From assembly GCF_000702305.1 (NCBI RefSeq), contig NZ_JNLC01000010.1, forward strand, positions 928,341 to 992,340: a DNA stretch of 64,000 bases, given 5' to 3'. The DNA comes from Allobosea sp. 117 (GTDB lineage Bacteria > Pseudomonadota > Alphaproteobacteria > Rhizobiales > Xanthobacteraceae). Below, in pieces: positions 17,287-26,204 of this stretch. The position numbers and the translations under genes are program-made. The notes under the pieces were generated by a model. That model did not search any database. It was not told the origin of the DNA and saw only the letters and a list, made by a program, of their open reading frames with translations. Numbering within the stretch: position 1 is the first letter of the stretch; the number at the start of each line of letters is the position of its first letter.

Positions 17287-17969
17287 CCCCCGGGCCCGAT
17301 CCCGAGTCCGCAGCGGGTCCCGCCCGGGCGGCCGGGCACGGGCGCCGGCGATGGTGGCTGGTCATCGGCTGCGCGGCGGTCGGCCTTGCCGGCCTCTATC
17401 TGCTGGCGATGCTCGGCGCCGAGTCGCTGCTGACGGTGCGGGACCGGATCGCGGCGGCCGACGTCATCGTCGTGCTCGGCGGCGACGGGCCGGCGCGCGC
17501 CGCCTGGGCGGCGGCGCTCTGGCACAAGCGGGTGGCGCCGCTGGTTCTGGTCAGCGGCGACGGCGACTGCCGGTCGATCGCCGACGCCATGATCGCCGAG
17601 GGCGTCGACGCGGCGGTGATCACCCTCGAATGCCGTTCGAAGACCACATGGGAGAACGCGGCGTTCTCCGCCCCTGTCCTCGCCCGGCTGGGGGTGCGGC
17701 GGGCGGTGCTCGTCACCAGTTGGTTCCACTCCCGCCGCGCCCTTGCGAGCTTCGCGGCGCATGCGCCCGATGTGCGCTGGCTGTCGGTCCCGGCCGAGCG
17801 CGGCGAGGATTGGCTGAGCCTCGCCGGCAGTCCCGACGGTCTCGCCCTGCTGAAGGAGTTCCCCAAGACGCTCTGGTACTGGGTGCGCCATCCGAGCCTA
17901 TGGTGGCCGGACAACCCCGCCGGGTCCGCCCCCGCCCGTCCGGCCGGCGGCTACGGAGCGGTCGCATGA
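17283..17969 (+). CDS. YdcF/DUF218 family membrane-anchored protein
   Basis: A 228-residue protein with an N-terminal transmembrane helix (about 22-45, WWLVIGCAAVGLAGLYLLAML) and a DUF218 domain (ADVIVVLGGDGPARAAWAAALW, LVSGDGDCRSIADAM, SKTTWENAAFSAPVL, VLVTSWFHSRRALASF). DUF218 proteins (ElyC/SanA/YdcF) influence envelope polysaccharide and undecaprenyl-phosphate metabolism, but no reaction is established. It is translationally coupled to its neighbours on both sides (ATGA overlaps), which ties it to EPS assembly, perhaps lipid-carrier handling or polymer length; that role is inferred. Confidence 0.83.
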   Translation: MTPGPDPESAAGPARAAGHGRRRWWLVIGCAAVGLAGLYLLAMLGAESLLTVRDRIAAADVIVVLGGDGPARAAWAAALWHKRVAPLVLVSGDGDCRSIADAMIAEGVDAAVITLECRSKTTWENAAFSAPVLARLGVRRAVLVTSWFHSRRALASFAAHAPDVRWLSVPAERGEDWLSLAGSPDGLALLKEFPKTLWYWVRHPSLWWPDNPAGSAPARPAGGYGAVA

Positions 17970-19255
17970 ACGCGATGTTCGCCTGGATGCTGACCGGCAC
18001 GGTGGCCTGGCTGCTGCTCTGGGGCTTCGCGCGGCCGGAGCGGATGTACCAGTTTCCCTTCCTGGCGGGCGCCATCACCTTCAGCTTCATCCTGCCCCAG
18101 ATGCCGGCGCTCGCCGACGACATGTTCCTGCCGCCGGACGCCTTCGCCAAGACCATCGGCTTCACCGTGCTCTGCCTGCTCGCCTGCCGGCTCGGCTGGG
18201 CCGCCCATGCCCGGCCCTTCCGGTTCCTGGAGGCGCATTTCGACGAGCAGCGCCTGCTTGCCGTGGCGGCCCTGTTCTCGCTGGCCGGTGCCTATTTCTA
18301 CTTCCAGCTCAGCCGGCTTCCCGGCGATCTGACGGTCGGCGTGCAGATGTCCGGCGTGCCGGTGATCTATCTGTTCTTCGGCCGGCTGCTGAGCTACGGG
18401 CTCGGCATCGCGCTGCTCTGCGCGGCGCGCCGGCCCTCGCTCGCCGCCTGCGCGATCATCCTGTTCGACGCGACGTTCTACTTCGACCGCATCGTGGTGA
18501 CCGGCAAGCGCGCGGAGGCGGCGGAGCTGGTGCTGATGGTGCTGCTGGCGATCTGGTTCTACCGCCGCTGGGTGATCCCGCGCATCGTGGTCCTCGTCAG
18601 CCTGCTGGCCGGCACGGTGCTGATGACGAGCATGAGCGACTACCGCGACATCACCCGCGCCGAAGCGTCGCCGAAATGGTCGGAGGTCGCCAGCATCGAC
18701 GTGTGGACCAATTTCACCGAGCAGCTCCAGCACGGCGGGCTCGAGCTCCGCAACGCGGTGCTGCGCATCAACGACGCTGACGCCACCATGGCGTTCGACT
18801 ACGGCACGTTCCACTGGAACACGCTGGTGTTCAACTATGTGCCGGCGCAGCTCTTCGGTGCCGAGTTCAAGGACTCGCTGATGGTACAACCGCCGCCGCG
18901 CGCGCGCGACTACCATCCCTCGACCGGCACCACCGAGACCGGCATGGCCGATGCCTTCCAGTCCTTCTGGTATCTCGGCTTCATCAAGTTTCTGCTGCTC
19001 GCGATGGTGGTGCGCCGCATCTGGGAGAGCGCCGTCGTGGGCTGGGCGGGCGGCCAGCTCCTCTACATGTTCACCGCCGTTCCCGCGACCCATGCCATAT
19101 CGCACACCACCGACTGGGTTCTGTCGGTGTGGATGCACATGGCGCTCTTCGTCCTGCCCGCCCTGCTGTTCGCCCTCTCCCCGCGGCGGCGCAGCGCGCC
19201 TGCTCTCCCGGCGCGGCGCGGTGCGGGTGGCCGCGCGATCCCGGAGGCACGATGA
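17966..19255 (+). CDS. Wzy-like polysaccharide polymerase / O-antigen polymerase-type membrane protein
   Basis: A 429-residue integral membrane protein with about ten hydrophobic helices and one large polar loop in the C-terminal half (about 220-330, from SDYRDITRAEASPKWSEV to GTTETGMADAFQSFWYLGF). Such a large periplasmic loop between late helices is typical of Wzy polymerases, which share little sequence. As no other candidate polymerase exists in the locus, it most likely joins repeat units on the periplasmic side. The ATG overlaps the DUF218 stop by four bases, and the next gene overlaps its stop in the same way. Assignment rests on topology and context more than on sequence motifs. Confidence 0.72.
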   Translation: MNAMFAWMLTGTVAWLLLWGFARPERMYQFPFLAGAITFSFILPQMPALADDMFLPPDAFAKTIGFTVLCLLACRLGWAAHARPFRFLEAHFDEQRLLAVAALFSLAGAYFYFQLSRLPGDLTVGVQMSGVPVIYLFFGRLLSYGLGIALLCAARRPSLAACAIILFDATFYFDRIVVTGKRAEAAELVLMVLLAIWFYRRWVIPRIVVLVSLLAGTVLMTSMSDYRDITRAEASPKWSEVASIDVWTNFTEQLQHGGLELRNAVLRINDADATMAFDYGTFHWNTLVFNYVPAQLFGAEFKDSLMVQPPPRARDYHPSTGTTETGMADAFQSFWYLGFIKFLLLAMVVRRIWESAVVGWAGGQLLYMFTAVPATHAISHTTDWVLSVWMHMALFVLPALLFALSPRRRSAPALPARRGAGGRAIPEAR

Positions 19256-19848
19256 TCATGCGCTCGCGCTTTGCCGAACCCGGACTTTCCGTCGCCAGGG
19301 CACCGGCGCCGAGGCTCGGCGGGCCGACCTTCAGCCTCGGCGACCGCGTACGGCGCCTCGCATGGAGCGCCTGCTGGCTGCTGCTCGCCGCATGGACGCC
19401 GCCGGCGATGCGGGGATGGCGCCGCGCCCTGCTGCGCCTGTTCGGCGCCAGCATCCACCCGACCGCCATCATCCGCGGCAGCGCCCGCATCTGGTGGCCG
19501 GCGAACCTCACCATGGGTGCGCATGCCTCCATGGGCCCTGGCGTAATCTGCTACAACGTGGCGCCGGTGATCATCGGCGATTTCGCCATCGTCTCGCAGC
19601 GCGCCCATCTGTGCACCGGCACGCATGACGTGGACGACGATGCCTTTCCGCTGGTCGCCGGTCCGATCCGCATCGGAGCCGGGGCCTGGATCGCCGCCGA
19701 GGCGTTCGTCGGCCCGAATGTGGAGGTCGGCGCCCATGCGGTGCTGGGTGCGCGCGCCGTCGCGGCCCGCTCGCTGGAGCCGCACATGATCTATGTGGGC
19801 AATCCGGCGCGGGCCGTGCGGCGCCGGCGATTACGGAACATGCTCTAA
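19252..19848 (+). CDS. WcaF-like left-handed beta-helix acetyltransferase
   Basis: A 198-residue hexapeptide-repeat acyltransferase similar to putative colanic-acid acetyltransferases. The N-terminal WSACWLLLAAWTPPAMRGWRRALLRLFGASIHPTA is the family lead-in. Hexapeptide turns follow (IIRGSARIWWPANLTMG, VIIGDFAIVSQRAHL). The catalytic His is in CTGTHDVDD, and IYVGNPARAVRRR closes the helix. It would transfer acetyl from acetyl-CoA to an EPS sugar. The ATG at 19252 has GGAGG upstream and overlaps the polymerase stop; a longer open frame to 19129 lies inside the polymerase gene. Its stop overlaps that of the convergent glycosyltransferase gene by four bases. Confidence 0.87.
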   Translation: MIMRSRFAEPGLSVARAPAPRLGGPTFSLGDRVRRLAWSACWLLLAAWTPPAMRGWRRALLRLFGASIHPTAIIRGSARIWWPANLTMGAHASMGPGVICYNVAPVIIGDFAIVSQRAHLCTGTHDVDDDAFPLVAGPIRIGAGAWIAAEAFVGPNVEVGAHAVLGARAVAARSLEPHMIYVGNPARAVRRRRLRNML

Positions 19849-21050
19849 AGCCGCGCCGCCGCTGCCGGCCGCGCGAGCCCGGCATCCGTCTGCCGGGCAT
19901 GGGCGCGGTAGGCGGCGAGCGTCGCCACGGCGATCTGCGGCCAGGTGTAGTGGGCGTGGATCAGCTCCCGCCCGTTGCGGCCCATGGCCGCCGCCTTTTC
20001 CGGCGCGCCCGCTATGTCGATCAGCGCGGCCGCGAAGCGGGCCGGATCGAGCGGCAGTACGAGGCCGGCGCCGGCCGCCGCGACCTCCGGGAAATGACAG
20101 GCCTCGGAGATGACCACCGGGACGCCGCAGGCCATGGCCTCGGTGATGGCGATGCTGAAGCCTTCCTGGCGGCTCGGCAGGCAGAAGCAGACCGCCTCGG
20201 CATAGGCGGCGAGCTTGGCGGCGCCGAAGCGCGGGCCGGCCATGTGCACGCGCGCCCCCAGCCCGAGCTGCCGGATCTGCGCCCTGAAGGCGTCGCCGGC
20301 ACCGTCTTCGGGACCGATCACCACGAGGTCGAGCTGCGGGCAGGCGTTCGCGACCATGCGGAAACTCTCCGCCAGTATGTCCAGCCCCTTCTTGCGGTGG
20401 AGCCGGGAGAGGAACAGGACGAAGGGCCGGTCGCCGAGCCCCGGCACCGTGCGCCGGAAGCTGCCCGGCTCGGGCGAGGCGGCGAGTTCGGCCGGGCATA
20501 TGCCGTTCGGGATCACCACCACCGGAGGATGCAGGCCGAGCGGCCCCATCAGTTCGGCCTCGTCGGCGTTCAGCGCCTGCAGGAAGGCGGCATGCTCCAG
20601 CATGAAGCGATAGCCGAGTTGCAGTGCGAGCCGCTTCTTCCACGGCTTCTGCGCAAGGCTCCAGCGGTCCAGCATGCCGTGCGGGCTGAGGCAATAGGGT
20701 GTCGAGGCCTGCCGCGCGCAGCTTGCCGCGATCCGCAGCAGCGTCTCCCAGACCCCGTGCAGATGCACGAAATCGGCTTCCGCGACGAGCGAAGGCAGCC
20801 GGGAGCGCATCCGGCTTCCGAAGATACGTTCCACGCCACCCGGCGCGGGAAGGAGGGTCCACTCCAGCGCGTCGACATGCGGCACCTGCGCGGCGGCGTG
20901 AAGCGCGCTCCGCAGCAGCGCGTCGTCGCCGTGGCTGACGATGCGGACATGGTGACCAAGGCCCGCCTGCGCCGCCGCCAGCCGCACCACACCGGATTGC
21001 GGGCCGCCATGGGCCGGATCGATGCTGGCGACGACGTGGGCGATCCTCAT
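19845..21050 (-). CDS. Glycosyltransferase family 4
   Basis: A GT-B enzyme of 401 residues beginning MRIAHVVASIDPAHGGPQSGVVRLAAAQ, a typical Glyco_transf_4 N-domain with the GGP loop. The C-domain shows PFVLFLSRLHRKKGLDILAE, LVVIGPEDGAGDAFR and the donor-binding signature CFCLPSRQEGFSIAITEAMACGVPVVIS. It is the last gene of a three-gene glycosyltransferase operon (22344-23600, 21047-22342, 19845-21050) on the minus strand, overlapping the previous gene by four bases. The donor is unknown; with gmd and fcl nearby, GDP-mannose or GDP-fucose is possible. Confidence 0.89.
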   Translation of the reverse strand: MRIAHVVASIDPAHGGPQSGVVRLAAAQAGLGHHVRIVSHGDDALLRSALHAAAQVPHVDALEWTLLPAPGGVERIFGSRMRSRLPSLVAEADFVHLHGVWETLLRIAASCARQASTPYCLSPHGMLDRWSLAQKPWKKRLALQLGYRFMLEHAAFLQALNADEAELMGPLGLHPPVVVIPNGICPAELAASPEPGSFRRTVPGLGDRPFVLFLSRLHRKKGLDILAESFRMVANACPQLDLVVIGPEDGAGDAFRAQIRQLGLGARVHMAGPRFGAAKLAAYAEAVCFCLPSRQEGFSIAITEAMACGVPVVISEACHFPEVAAAGAGLVLPLDPARFAAALIDIAGAPEKAAAMGRNGRELIHAHYTWPQIAVATLAAYRAHARQTDAGLARPAAAARL

Positions 21051-22342
21051 GGCGACGGCTCCGCCGGGACGCGGGTTGCCGCCGGTGCCGGGTCGTGCCG
21101 GAGGGATGAGCGTCCGGCCGCGAGTAGCAGCGGCGAAAGCGCCTCCATCAGCCGGTCGCCATAGCGCTCCAGCGTGTAGTCGGCGCTCCGGCTGGCGGCA
21201 TTGCGCGACATCTGCGCCATCAGTTCCGGCTCGGCGGCGAAGCGTTCCAGCGCGGCGACGATGGCGTCCGCGTCGCGGATCGGCACGATGAAGCCGTCGA
21301 GCCCGTCGCGCACCACGCTGCCGGTGTTGCCGGTGCAGATCACCGGCAGCCCGGCCGACATCGCTTCATAGACCGCCGTCGCCGACCCCTCGCACAGGGA
21401 CGGCAGCAGGAACACGTCGGCCCAGGCGAACTGGTCGCGCATCTCGCTGCGCGGGATCGGGCCGGTCAGCTCGACGAAGCGGGCGAGCTGCGCCGCCACC
21501 GCCGGCGGGACGCCGCACGGGCCGACCATGCGGAACGCTGCCCGGCCGGCGAGCCTGTGCGCGGCCTCGATCACATAAGGCGAGCCCTTGCGCAGCCCGA
21601 CGGCGCCGACGGTGAGCACGCGCAGCGGCCCGGGTCGTCTTTCGCCCGGGCGCGGAACGGCGAAGCGCCCGTCGACGCCGTAGGGCACCAGCGCGCAGCG
21701 CGCCGGCGCGACGCCGCTGTCTATCACCGCACGCATGACGAAGGCCGAGGGGCAGATAACGCGGTCGGCGAGCGCCCATTCGGCGCGCTCGCGCGCGGCG
21801 AAGAACGGGGCGAGCCGGTCCGGCCGCTGCGGCGGCTGCCATTCGGGGAAGCGCTCGCTTTCCTCGCGCAGCAGGCGCTCGACCATGTCGCGCGGCGCGA
21901 TCATCTGTTCGACCGCGGTCCAGAGCCCCTGCGCACGCGCGGCGGCGAGCATCTCCAGCGCGTCGCCGGCGAAGGCGTAGACGCCTGAGGCGCCGTGGAA
22001 GCCACGGCCCGCGACCAGCTCGGAAAAGCGCTGGCCGGCCCAGAGAGCGTTGCGGGTCTCGGCCTCGCGGCTGCGGCCAGCGAGTCGTCGCAGCGCGGAG
22101 TCGAGGCCGAAGCCGGGAAAGCTGGTGACGCGCTCGGCCGGAACGCCTTCCGGGCGGCGCGCCGCCAGCCGCCGCACGGCGCGCGGCAGCAGCCGCGGCG
22201 GCAATCGCGCGATGAGCCTCGGCCAGCCCTGCGTGGCGCAGATGTCGGTGTAGAAGTGCGCCAGCTCGCCCCGCTCGGCGAGGATGCGCGGCACGGCGTA
22301 ATGCATCCGCGCCCCGAGCTGGCTGACCACCACGCCCGCCAT
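21047..22342 (-). CDS. Glycosyltransferase family 4
   Basis: A GT-B glycosyltransferase of 431 residues. Its N-domain begins VVVSQLGARMHYAVPRILAERGEL, followed by an unusual Arg/Pro-rich segment (PRLIARLPPRLLPRAVRRLAARR). The C-domain carries RVLTVGAVGLRKGSPYVIEAAHRL and VFLLPSLCEGSATAVYEAMSAGLPVICT, the E-x7-E donor site. The ATG is one base beyond the TGA of the upstream glycosyltransferase gene, and the gene overlaps the downstream one by four bases, so all three are likely made in fixed ratio. Specificity cannot be inferred. Confidence 0.88.
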   Translation of the reverse strand: MAGVVVSQLGARMHYAVPRILAERGELAHFYTDICATQGWPRLIARLPPRLLPRAVRRLAARRPEGVPAERVTSFPGFGLDSALRRLAGRSREAETRNALWAGQRFSELVAGRGFHGASGVYAFAGDALEMLAAARAQGLWTAVEQMIAPRDMVERLLREESERFPEWQPPQRPDRLAPFFAARERAEWALADRVICPSAFVMRAVIDSGVAPARCALVPYGVDGRFAVPRPGERRPGPLRVLTVGAVGLRKGSPYVIEAAHRLAGRAAFRMVGPCGVPPAVAAQLARFVELTGPIPRSEMRDQFAWADVFLLPSLCEGSATAVYEAMSAGLPVICTGNTGSVVRDGLDGFIVPIRDADAIVAALERFAAEPELMAQMSRNAASRSADYTLERYGDRLMEALSPLLLAAGRSSLRHDPAPAATRVPAEPSP

Positions 22343-22343
22343 G

Positions 22344-23600
22344 TCAGCGATCCGCCGGCTGCCGCTCGAGCACCAGCGGCTGCTCGCCGGCCGCGACCCT
22401 GGCCAGCAGGGCGTTCCAGTCGCGCACGCCGCGTGTCTCGGTGAAGGCGTTGCCGAACAGCCGGAACGCGTTCTCGCCGGCGACGCGGCAGCGCTCCGGC
22501 GCGGCGGCGTAGGCGGCGATGGCGTCGGCGAGCTGTTGCGCCTCGCCGATGCGGAAGGAGAGGCCGCAATCCCCGGCGATCAGCAACTGGGCGATCTCCC
22601 CGTCGGGGGCGCCGATGAAGAAGGTCGGCCGTGCCGCCGCCGCGATGCCGAAGAACTTGCTCGGCACCACATAGGGCTCCATCTCCGGCAGCAGCGAGAC
22701 GAGATGGACGTCCGCCGCCGCCAGGCAGTCGGACAGCAGCTCGCGCGGCTGCAGCGGCTGCATCATCACGTTGCGCAGGCCGCGCTGGCGGACGCCGTCC
22801 TCGACCTGCGCGCGGCGGAACCCGTCGCCGACGATCAGGAACACGATGTCGGCGCGGCCGGACAGGCGGGAGGCGGCATCGAGCAGCGTGCCGAATTCGT
22901 GCGAGCGCCCGAGATTGCCGGAATAGCCGACCACGAACTTGCCATCGAGCCCCCAGCACCGGCGTAGCACCGAGCGTTCCGCCGGCATCGGACGTATCGC
23001 CTCGCCGCTCGCCCAGTGCGGCAGCACGCTCACCCGGTCGGCGGGGATGCCGCGATCCTCCACCACCTTCGCCATGGCGCGGGTCGGCGCCACCGTGCAG
23101 CGGGCGGCCCGCAGCGACAGGTCGCGCAGCCGGATCGTGGTCCGCGCGACGAGGCCGCCGCGGGGGATCAGGCCGGCGTCGATGGCGAGTTCCGGGTAGA
23201 GGTCCATGATCCAGTTGACCAGCGAGCCGCCGGTCGCCGCCAGCGCCAGCGCGGCGGTGCAGGACAGCAGCGGCGGATCGGTGCAGACGATGCAGATGTC
23301 GCCGCGCCGCGTATGCGTCAGCAGCCACATCAGGGCGCTGGCATGGAAGCTGAGATAGTCGAGCGCCCGGCCGGGCAGGGTGCGACGGCCGAACTGCGTG
23401 CTCCAGATGCGGTGCACGTCGGTGCCGGACAGCGTCTCGCGCGCCGGGCAGGGCTCCGCCCCGGCCTCGTACCGCGCCCGGCCGGTCAGCACGCGCACCT
23501 CGATGCCCTGTGCGGCCAGCGCGAAGGCGAGGCTGCTCACCATCCGGCTGGTGGCCGATTCATCGGGCGAGAAGTAGCGATTGGCGAGGATGATCCGCAT
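22344..23600 (-). CDS. Glycosyltransferase family 4 (WcaI-like)
   Basis: A GT-B enzyme of 418 residues that begins RIILANRYFSPDESATSRMVSSLAFALAAQGIEVRVLTG, characteristic of the WcaI-like subgroup with a Glyco_trans_4_4 N-domain. The C-domain has VGYSGNLGRSHEFGTLLDA and VHLVSLLPEMEPYVVPSKFFGIAAAARPTFFIG, where VPSK-F replaces the usual E-x7-E signature, as in that subgroup. The ATG at 23600 is chosen for the family start although no strong SD is visible; the open frame to 23714 adds 38 non-conserved residues. WcaI acts on colanic acid fucose residues, which would suit the adjacent GDP-fucose genes; this is inference. Confidence 0.87.
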   Translation of the reverse strand: MRIILANRYFSPDESATSRMVSSLAFALAAQGIEVRVLTGRARYEAGAEPCPARETLSGTDVHRIWSTQFGRRTLPGRALDYLSFHASALMWLLTHTRRGDICIVCTDPPLLSCTAALALAATGGSLVNWIMDLYPELAIDAGLIPRGGLVARTTIRLRDLSLRAARCTVAPTRAMAKVVEDRGIPADRVSVLPHWASGEAIRPMPAERSVLRRCWGLDGKFVVGYSGNLGRSHEFGTLLDAASRLSGRADIVFLIVGDGFRRAQVEDGVRQRGLRNVMMQPLQPRELLSDCLAAADVHLVSLLPEMEPYVVPSKFFGIAAAARPTFFIGAPDGEIAQLLIAGDCGLSFRIGEAQQLADAIAAYAAAPERCRVAGENAFRLFGNAFTETRGVRDWNALLARVAAGEQPLVLERQPADR

Positions 23601-24037
23601 CGACGGGAGCCCGCTCGCGGCCGGGATCGCAGCGCGGGGCGAGGGTTCGCCCCATGGTTCGCCCCGATCGGCCACCGAGGCACGCAGGCTCGCCCGCGGC
23701 GCGCGGGGCCGCAATTCCGCCGGATGGCGTGTCGCGCCTACGTCGCCGCCGGGTGGATGATCTCAAAGGCGTAGTGCCCGCCTTCGGTCGGGTGAGTCCC
23801 GATCGCGGATGGCCACCGGGGAGGTGTGGCACCGCCTCCTTCGACGCGATTGGCTGCCGAAGGCTGACCTGAACGGTCGTCTGCCGATGCTACCCGTCCG
23901 GCCTAGACTTGCCGATACGGCGCGATGCGGGCGAGGCGCTTCCGCTGCGCCTTTGGACGGGGTGTCGGATCGGCCGTTCCAGCCGGTCCCGCATCGGTGT
24001 GGCGCGGGCCGGATTGTCCGGTGGTGGGGAGTTGGGC
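23601..24037. other. 437-bp divergent intergenic region between glycosyltransferase operon and gmd
   Basis: It should hold promoters for both directions, but no convincing hexamer pair is visible in this GC-rich stretch. A short direct repeat GGTTCGCCCC occurs twice around 23644-23665. No gene with good codon use was seen. Confidence 0.5.
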
Positions 24038-25108
24038 ATGTCCGAGAAGACGGCCTTGATCGTCGGCGTCACCGGCCAGGACGGCGCCTATCTGGCGGAG
24101 TTCCTGCTCGCCAAGGATTATCTGGTCCATGCCGTGAAGCGGCGCTCGTCTTCCTTCAATTCGGCGCGCATCGACCACCTCTATCAGGATCCGCACACCG
24201 AGGGCGCGCGGTTCTTCATGCACTATGGTGACCTCACCGATGCCACCAACCTGATCCGCATCATCCAGCAGGTGAAGCCGGACGAGATCTACAATCTCGG
24301 GGCGCAGAGCCACGTCAAGGTCAGCTTCGAGACGCCGGAATACACCGCGAACGCCGATGCGCTCGGCACGCTGCGCCTCCTCGAGGCGATCCGCATCCTC
24401 GGGCTGGAGGATCGCTGCCGCTTCTACCAGGCTTCCACCTCCGAGCTGTTCGGGCTCGTGCAGACCATACCGCAGACCGAGCGCACGCCGTTCCGGCCGC
24501 GCAGCCCCTATGGCGTCGCCAAGCTCTATGCCCACTGGATCACGGTGAACTACCGCGAGGCCTACGGGATGCACGCCTCGAACGGCATATTGTTCAATCA
24601 TGAAAGCCCGATCCGCGGCGAGACCTTCGTCACCCGCAAGATCACCCGCGGCGTCGCCTCGATCCGTTGCGGGCTGCAGTCGCAGCTCTATCTCGGCAAT
24701 CTCGACGCCCGCCGCGACTGGGGGCATGCCCGCGACTATGTGCGGGGCATGTGGCAGATCCTCCAGCAGGACGAACCGGACGACTATGTGCTGGCGACCG
24801 GCGAGAGCCACACCGTGCGCGAATTCGCCGAGCTCGCCTTCCGGCATATCGGCCGGGTCGTCGAGTGGCGCGGGCGAGGGGTCGGCGAGCTGGGCATCGA
24901 CGCCGACACCGGCGAGACGCTGATCGCGATCGATCCGCGCCATTTCCGCCCGACCGAGGTCGACACGCTGCTCGGCGACAGCTCGAAGGCGCGCAGCAAG
25001 TTCGGCTGGGTGCCGGAGATCGATTTTCCCTCGCTGGTCGCCGAGATGGTCAACCACGATCTGAACGCGGTGCTCATGGAGAGCCGGCGCAATGACCGCT
25101 TCGAGTGA
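24038..25108 (+). CDS. gmd: GDP-mannose 4,6-dehydratase
   Basis: An extended SDR of 356 residues that converts GDP-D-mannose to GDP-4-keto-6-deoxy-D-mannose. The family motif [30 protein letters not shown] carries the NADP site with the Arg residues that select NADP. Others are [20 protein letters not shown], the catalytic Thr/Ser region [13 protein letters not shown] ([12 protein letters not shown]) and [16 protein letters not shown]. The ATG at 24038 follows GGGGAG. It overlaps fcl by 17 bp. Mannose-1-phosphate guanylyltransferase and phosphomannomutase genes are not in the window, so GDP-mannose must come from elsewhere. Confidence 0.97.
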   Translation: MSEKTALIVGVTGQDGAYLAEFLLAKDYLVHAVKRRSSSFNSARIDHLYQDPHTEGARFFMHYGDLTDATNLIRIIQQVKPDEIYNLGAQSHVKVSFETPEYTANADALGTLRLLEAIRILGLEDRCRFYQASTSELFGLVQTIPQTERTPFRPRSPYGVAKLYAHWITVNYREAYGMHASNGILFNHESPIRGETFVTRKITRGVASIRCGLQSQLYLGNLDARRDWGHARDYVRGMWQILQQDEPDDYVLATGESHTVREFAELAFRHIGRVVEWRGRGVGELGIDADTGETLIAIDPRHFRPTEVDTLLGDSSKARSKFGWVPEIDFPSLVAEMVNHDLNAVLMESRRNDRFE

Positions 25109-26075
25109 CGACGGCGCGGCTTTTCCGCTGGATGGCCGACGCATCTGGGTCGCCGGGCACACCGGCATGGTCGGCTCGGCTGTCTGCCGCCGGCTGGCGT
25201 TGAGCCGGTGCCTTCTGCTGACCGCCACCCACGCCGAGCTCGACCTGCGCCGCCAGCTCGATGTCGAGCAATGGATGGCGCATCACCGGCCGGATGCGAT
25301 CGTCGTCGCCGCCGCGACCGTCGGCGGCATCCTCGCCAATGCCAGCCATCCGGCGCGGTTCCTCTACGACAATCTGATGATCGCGGCCAATGTCATCCAT
25401 ACGGCCGACGAGATCGGGGTGCAGCGACTGGTGTTCCTGGGCTCGAGCTGCGTCTATCCCCGGCTCGCGCCGCAGCCGATGCGCGAGGACTACCTGCTGA
25501 CCGGGCCGCTGGAGGAGACCAACGCCGCCTATGCGGTGGCCAAGATCGCCGGCCTGAAATATGCCGAGGCGATCAGCGCCGAGAAGGGTCGGCATTTCTT
25601 TACCGTCATGCCGCCCAACCTCTACGGGCCGGGCGACAATTACGACCCGCAGAGCTCGCATGTCATCCCGGCGCTGATGCGCAAGATCCACGTCGCCAGG
25701 CTCTCCGGCGCGCCACGGGTCGAGATATGGGGCACCGGCGCGCCGCTGCGCGAATTCATGCATGTCGACGATCTCGCCGACGCCGTCGTCTTCCTGCTGC
25801 AGCACTACCGCGCGACCGAGCTGATCAATGTCGGCACCGGCCGCGAAATCTCGATCCGCGATCTCGCGCGGCTGCTCGCCGAGGTGATCGGCTATGACGG
25901 TGCGTTCGCGTTCGATTCCTCCAAGCCGGACGGCACCCCCCGCAAGCTGCTCGACTGTTCGCGCTTCGCGCCGCTCGGCTGGCGGCCCTCGATCGGGCTT
26001 CGCGAGGGACTGACGGCGACCTATCGGGACTGGTGCCTCAGGTCCGACGCCGGCGTCGGTGTCGGCGTCCTCTAG
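25092..26075 (+). CDS. fcl: GDP-L-fucose synthase
   Basis: A 327-residue SDR that epimerises C3 and C5 and reduces C4 of GDP-4-keto-6-deoxymannose to give GDP-L-fucose. The motif [10 protein letters not shown] binds NADP, and [16 protein letters not shown] is a hallmark of the family. FLGSSCVYP supplies the catalytic Ser/Cys and Y-AVAK the Tyr/Lys pair; [26 protein letters not shown] is strongly conserved. It overlaps gmd by 17 bp, forming a two-gene GDP-fucose unit. L-fucose (or a derivative) is therefore a likely component of the EPS. A hairpin-rich repeat starts at its stop codon. Confidence 0.95.
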   Translation: MTASSDDGAAFPLDGRRIWVAGHTGMVGSAVCRRLALSRCLLLTATHAELDLRRQLDVEQWMAHHRPDAIVVAAATVGGILANASHPARFLYDNLMIAANVIHTADEIGVQRLVFLGSSCVYPRLAPQPMREDYLLTGPLEETNAAYAVAKIAGLKYAEAISAEKGRHFFTVMPPNLYGPGDNYDPQSSHVIPALMRKIHVARLSGAPRVEIWGTGAPLREFMHVDDLADAVVFLLQHYRATELINVGTGREISIRDLARLLAEVIGYDGAFAFDSSKPDGTPRKLLDCSRFAPLGWRPSIGLREGLTATYRDWCLRSDAGVGVGVL

Positions 26076-26190
26076 AGCCCTTTCCGATCAGCTTGAACCA
26101 ATCTGATCGACGAGAAAGTGCTCTATCTCAACAGCTTGGAGCATGTTCTCATCGCGAAGGTCTCGCAACTTTCGCGGAACATGCTCCAGG
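26071..26190. repeat. Palindromic intergenic repeat, family D
   Basis: It fills the space between convergent fcl and the export gene. Two hairpins are seen. CGATCAG (about 26085) pairs with CTGATCG (about 26103) inside CTTTC...GAAAG arms, and GGAGCATGTTC (26138-26148) pairs with GAACATGCTCC (26177-26187), with an inner CGCGAA/TTCGCG stem. The second could act as a bidirectional terminator. Its AT content differs from the genes around it. No second full copy is in the window. Confidence 0.7.
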
Positions 26191-26204
26191 CGCCGGGTTC
26201 GTTC

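Noticed and set aside
19834..19850. CGGAACATGCTCTAAAG at the end of the acetyltransferase gene resembles the right arm of repeat D
   Set aside because: Only about 13 bases match and no partner arm is nearby; probably chance or an old remnant.
23828..23845. TGGCACCGCCTCCTTC as a sigma-54 promoter for gmd
   Set aside because: The -24 part matches, but no GC is present at the correct -12 spacing.
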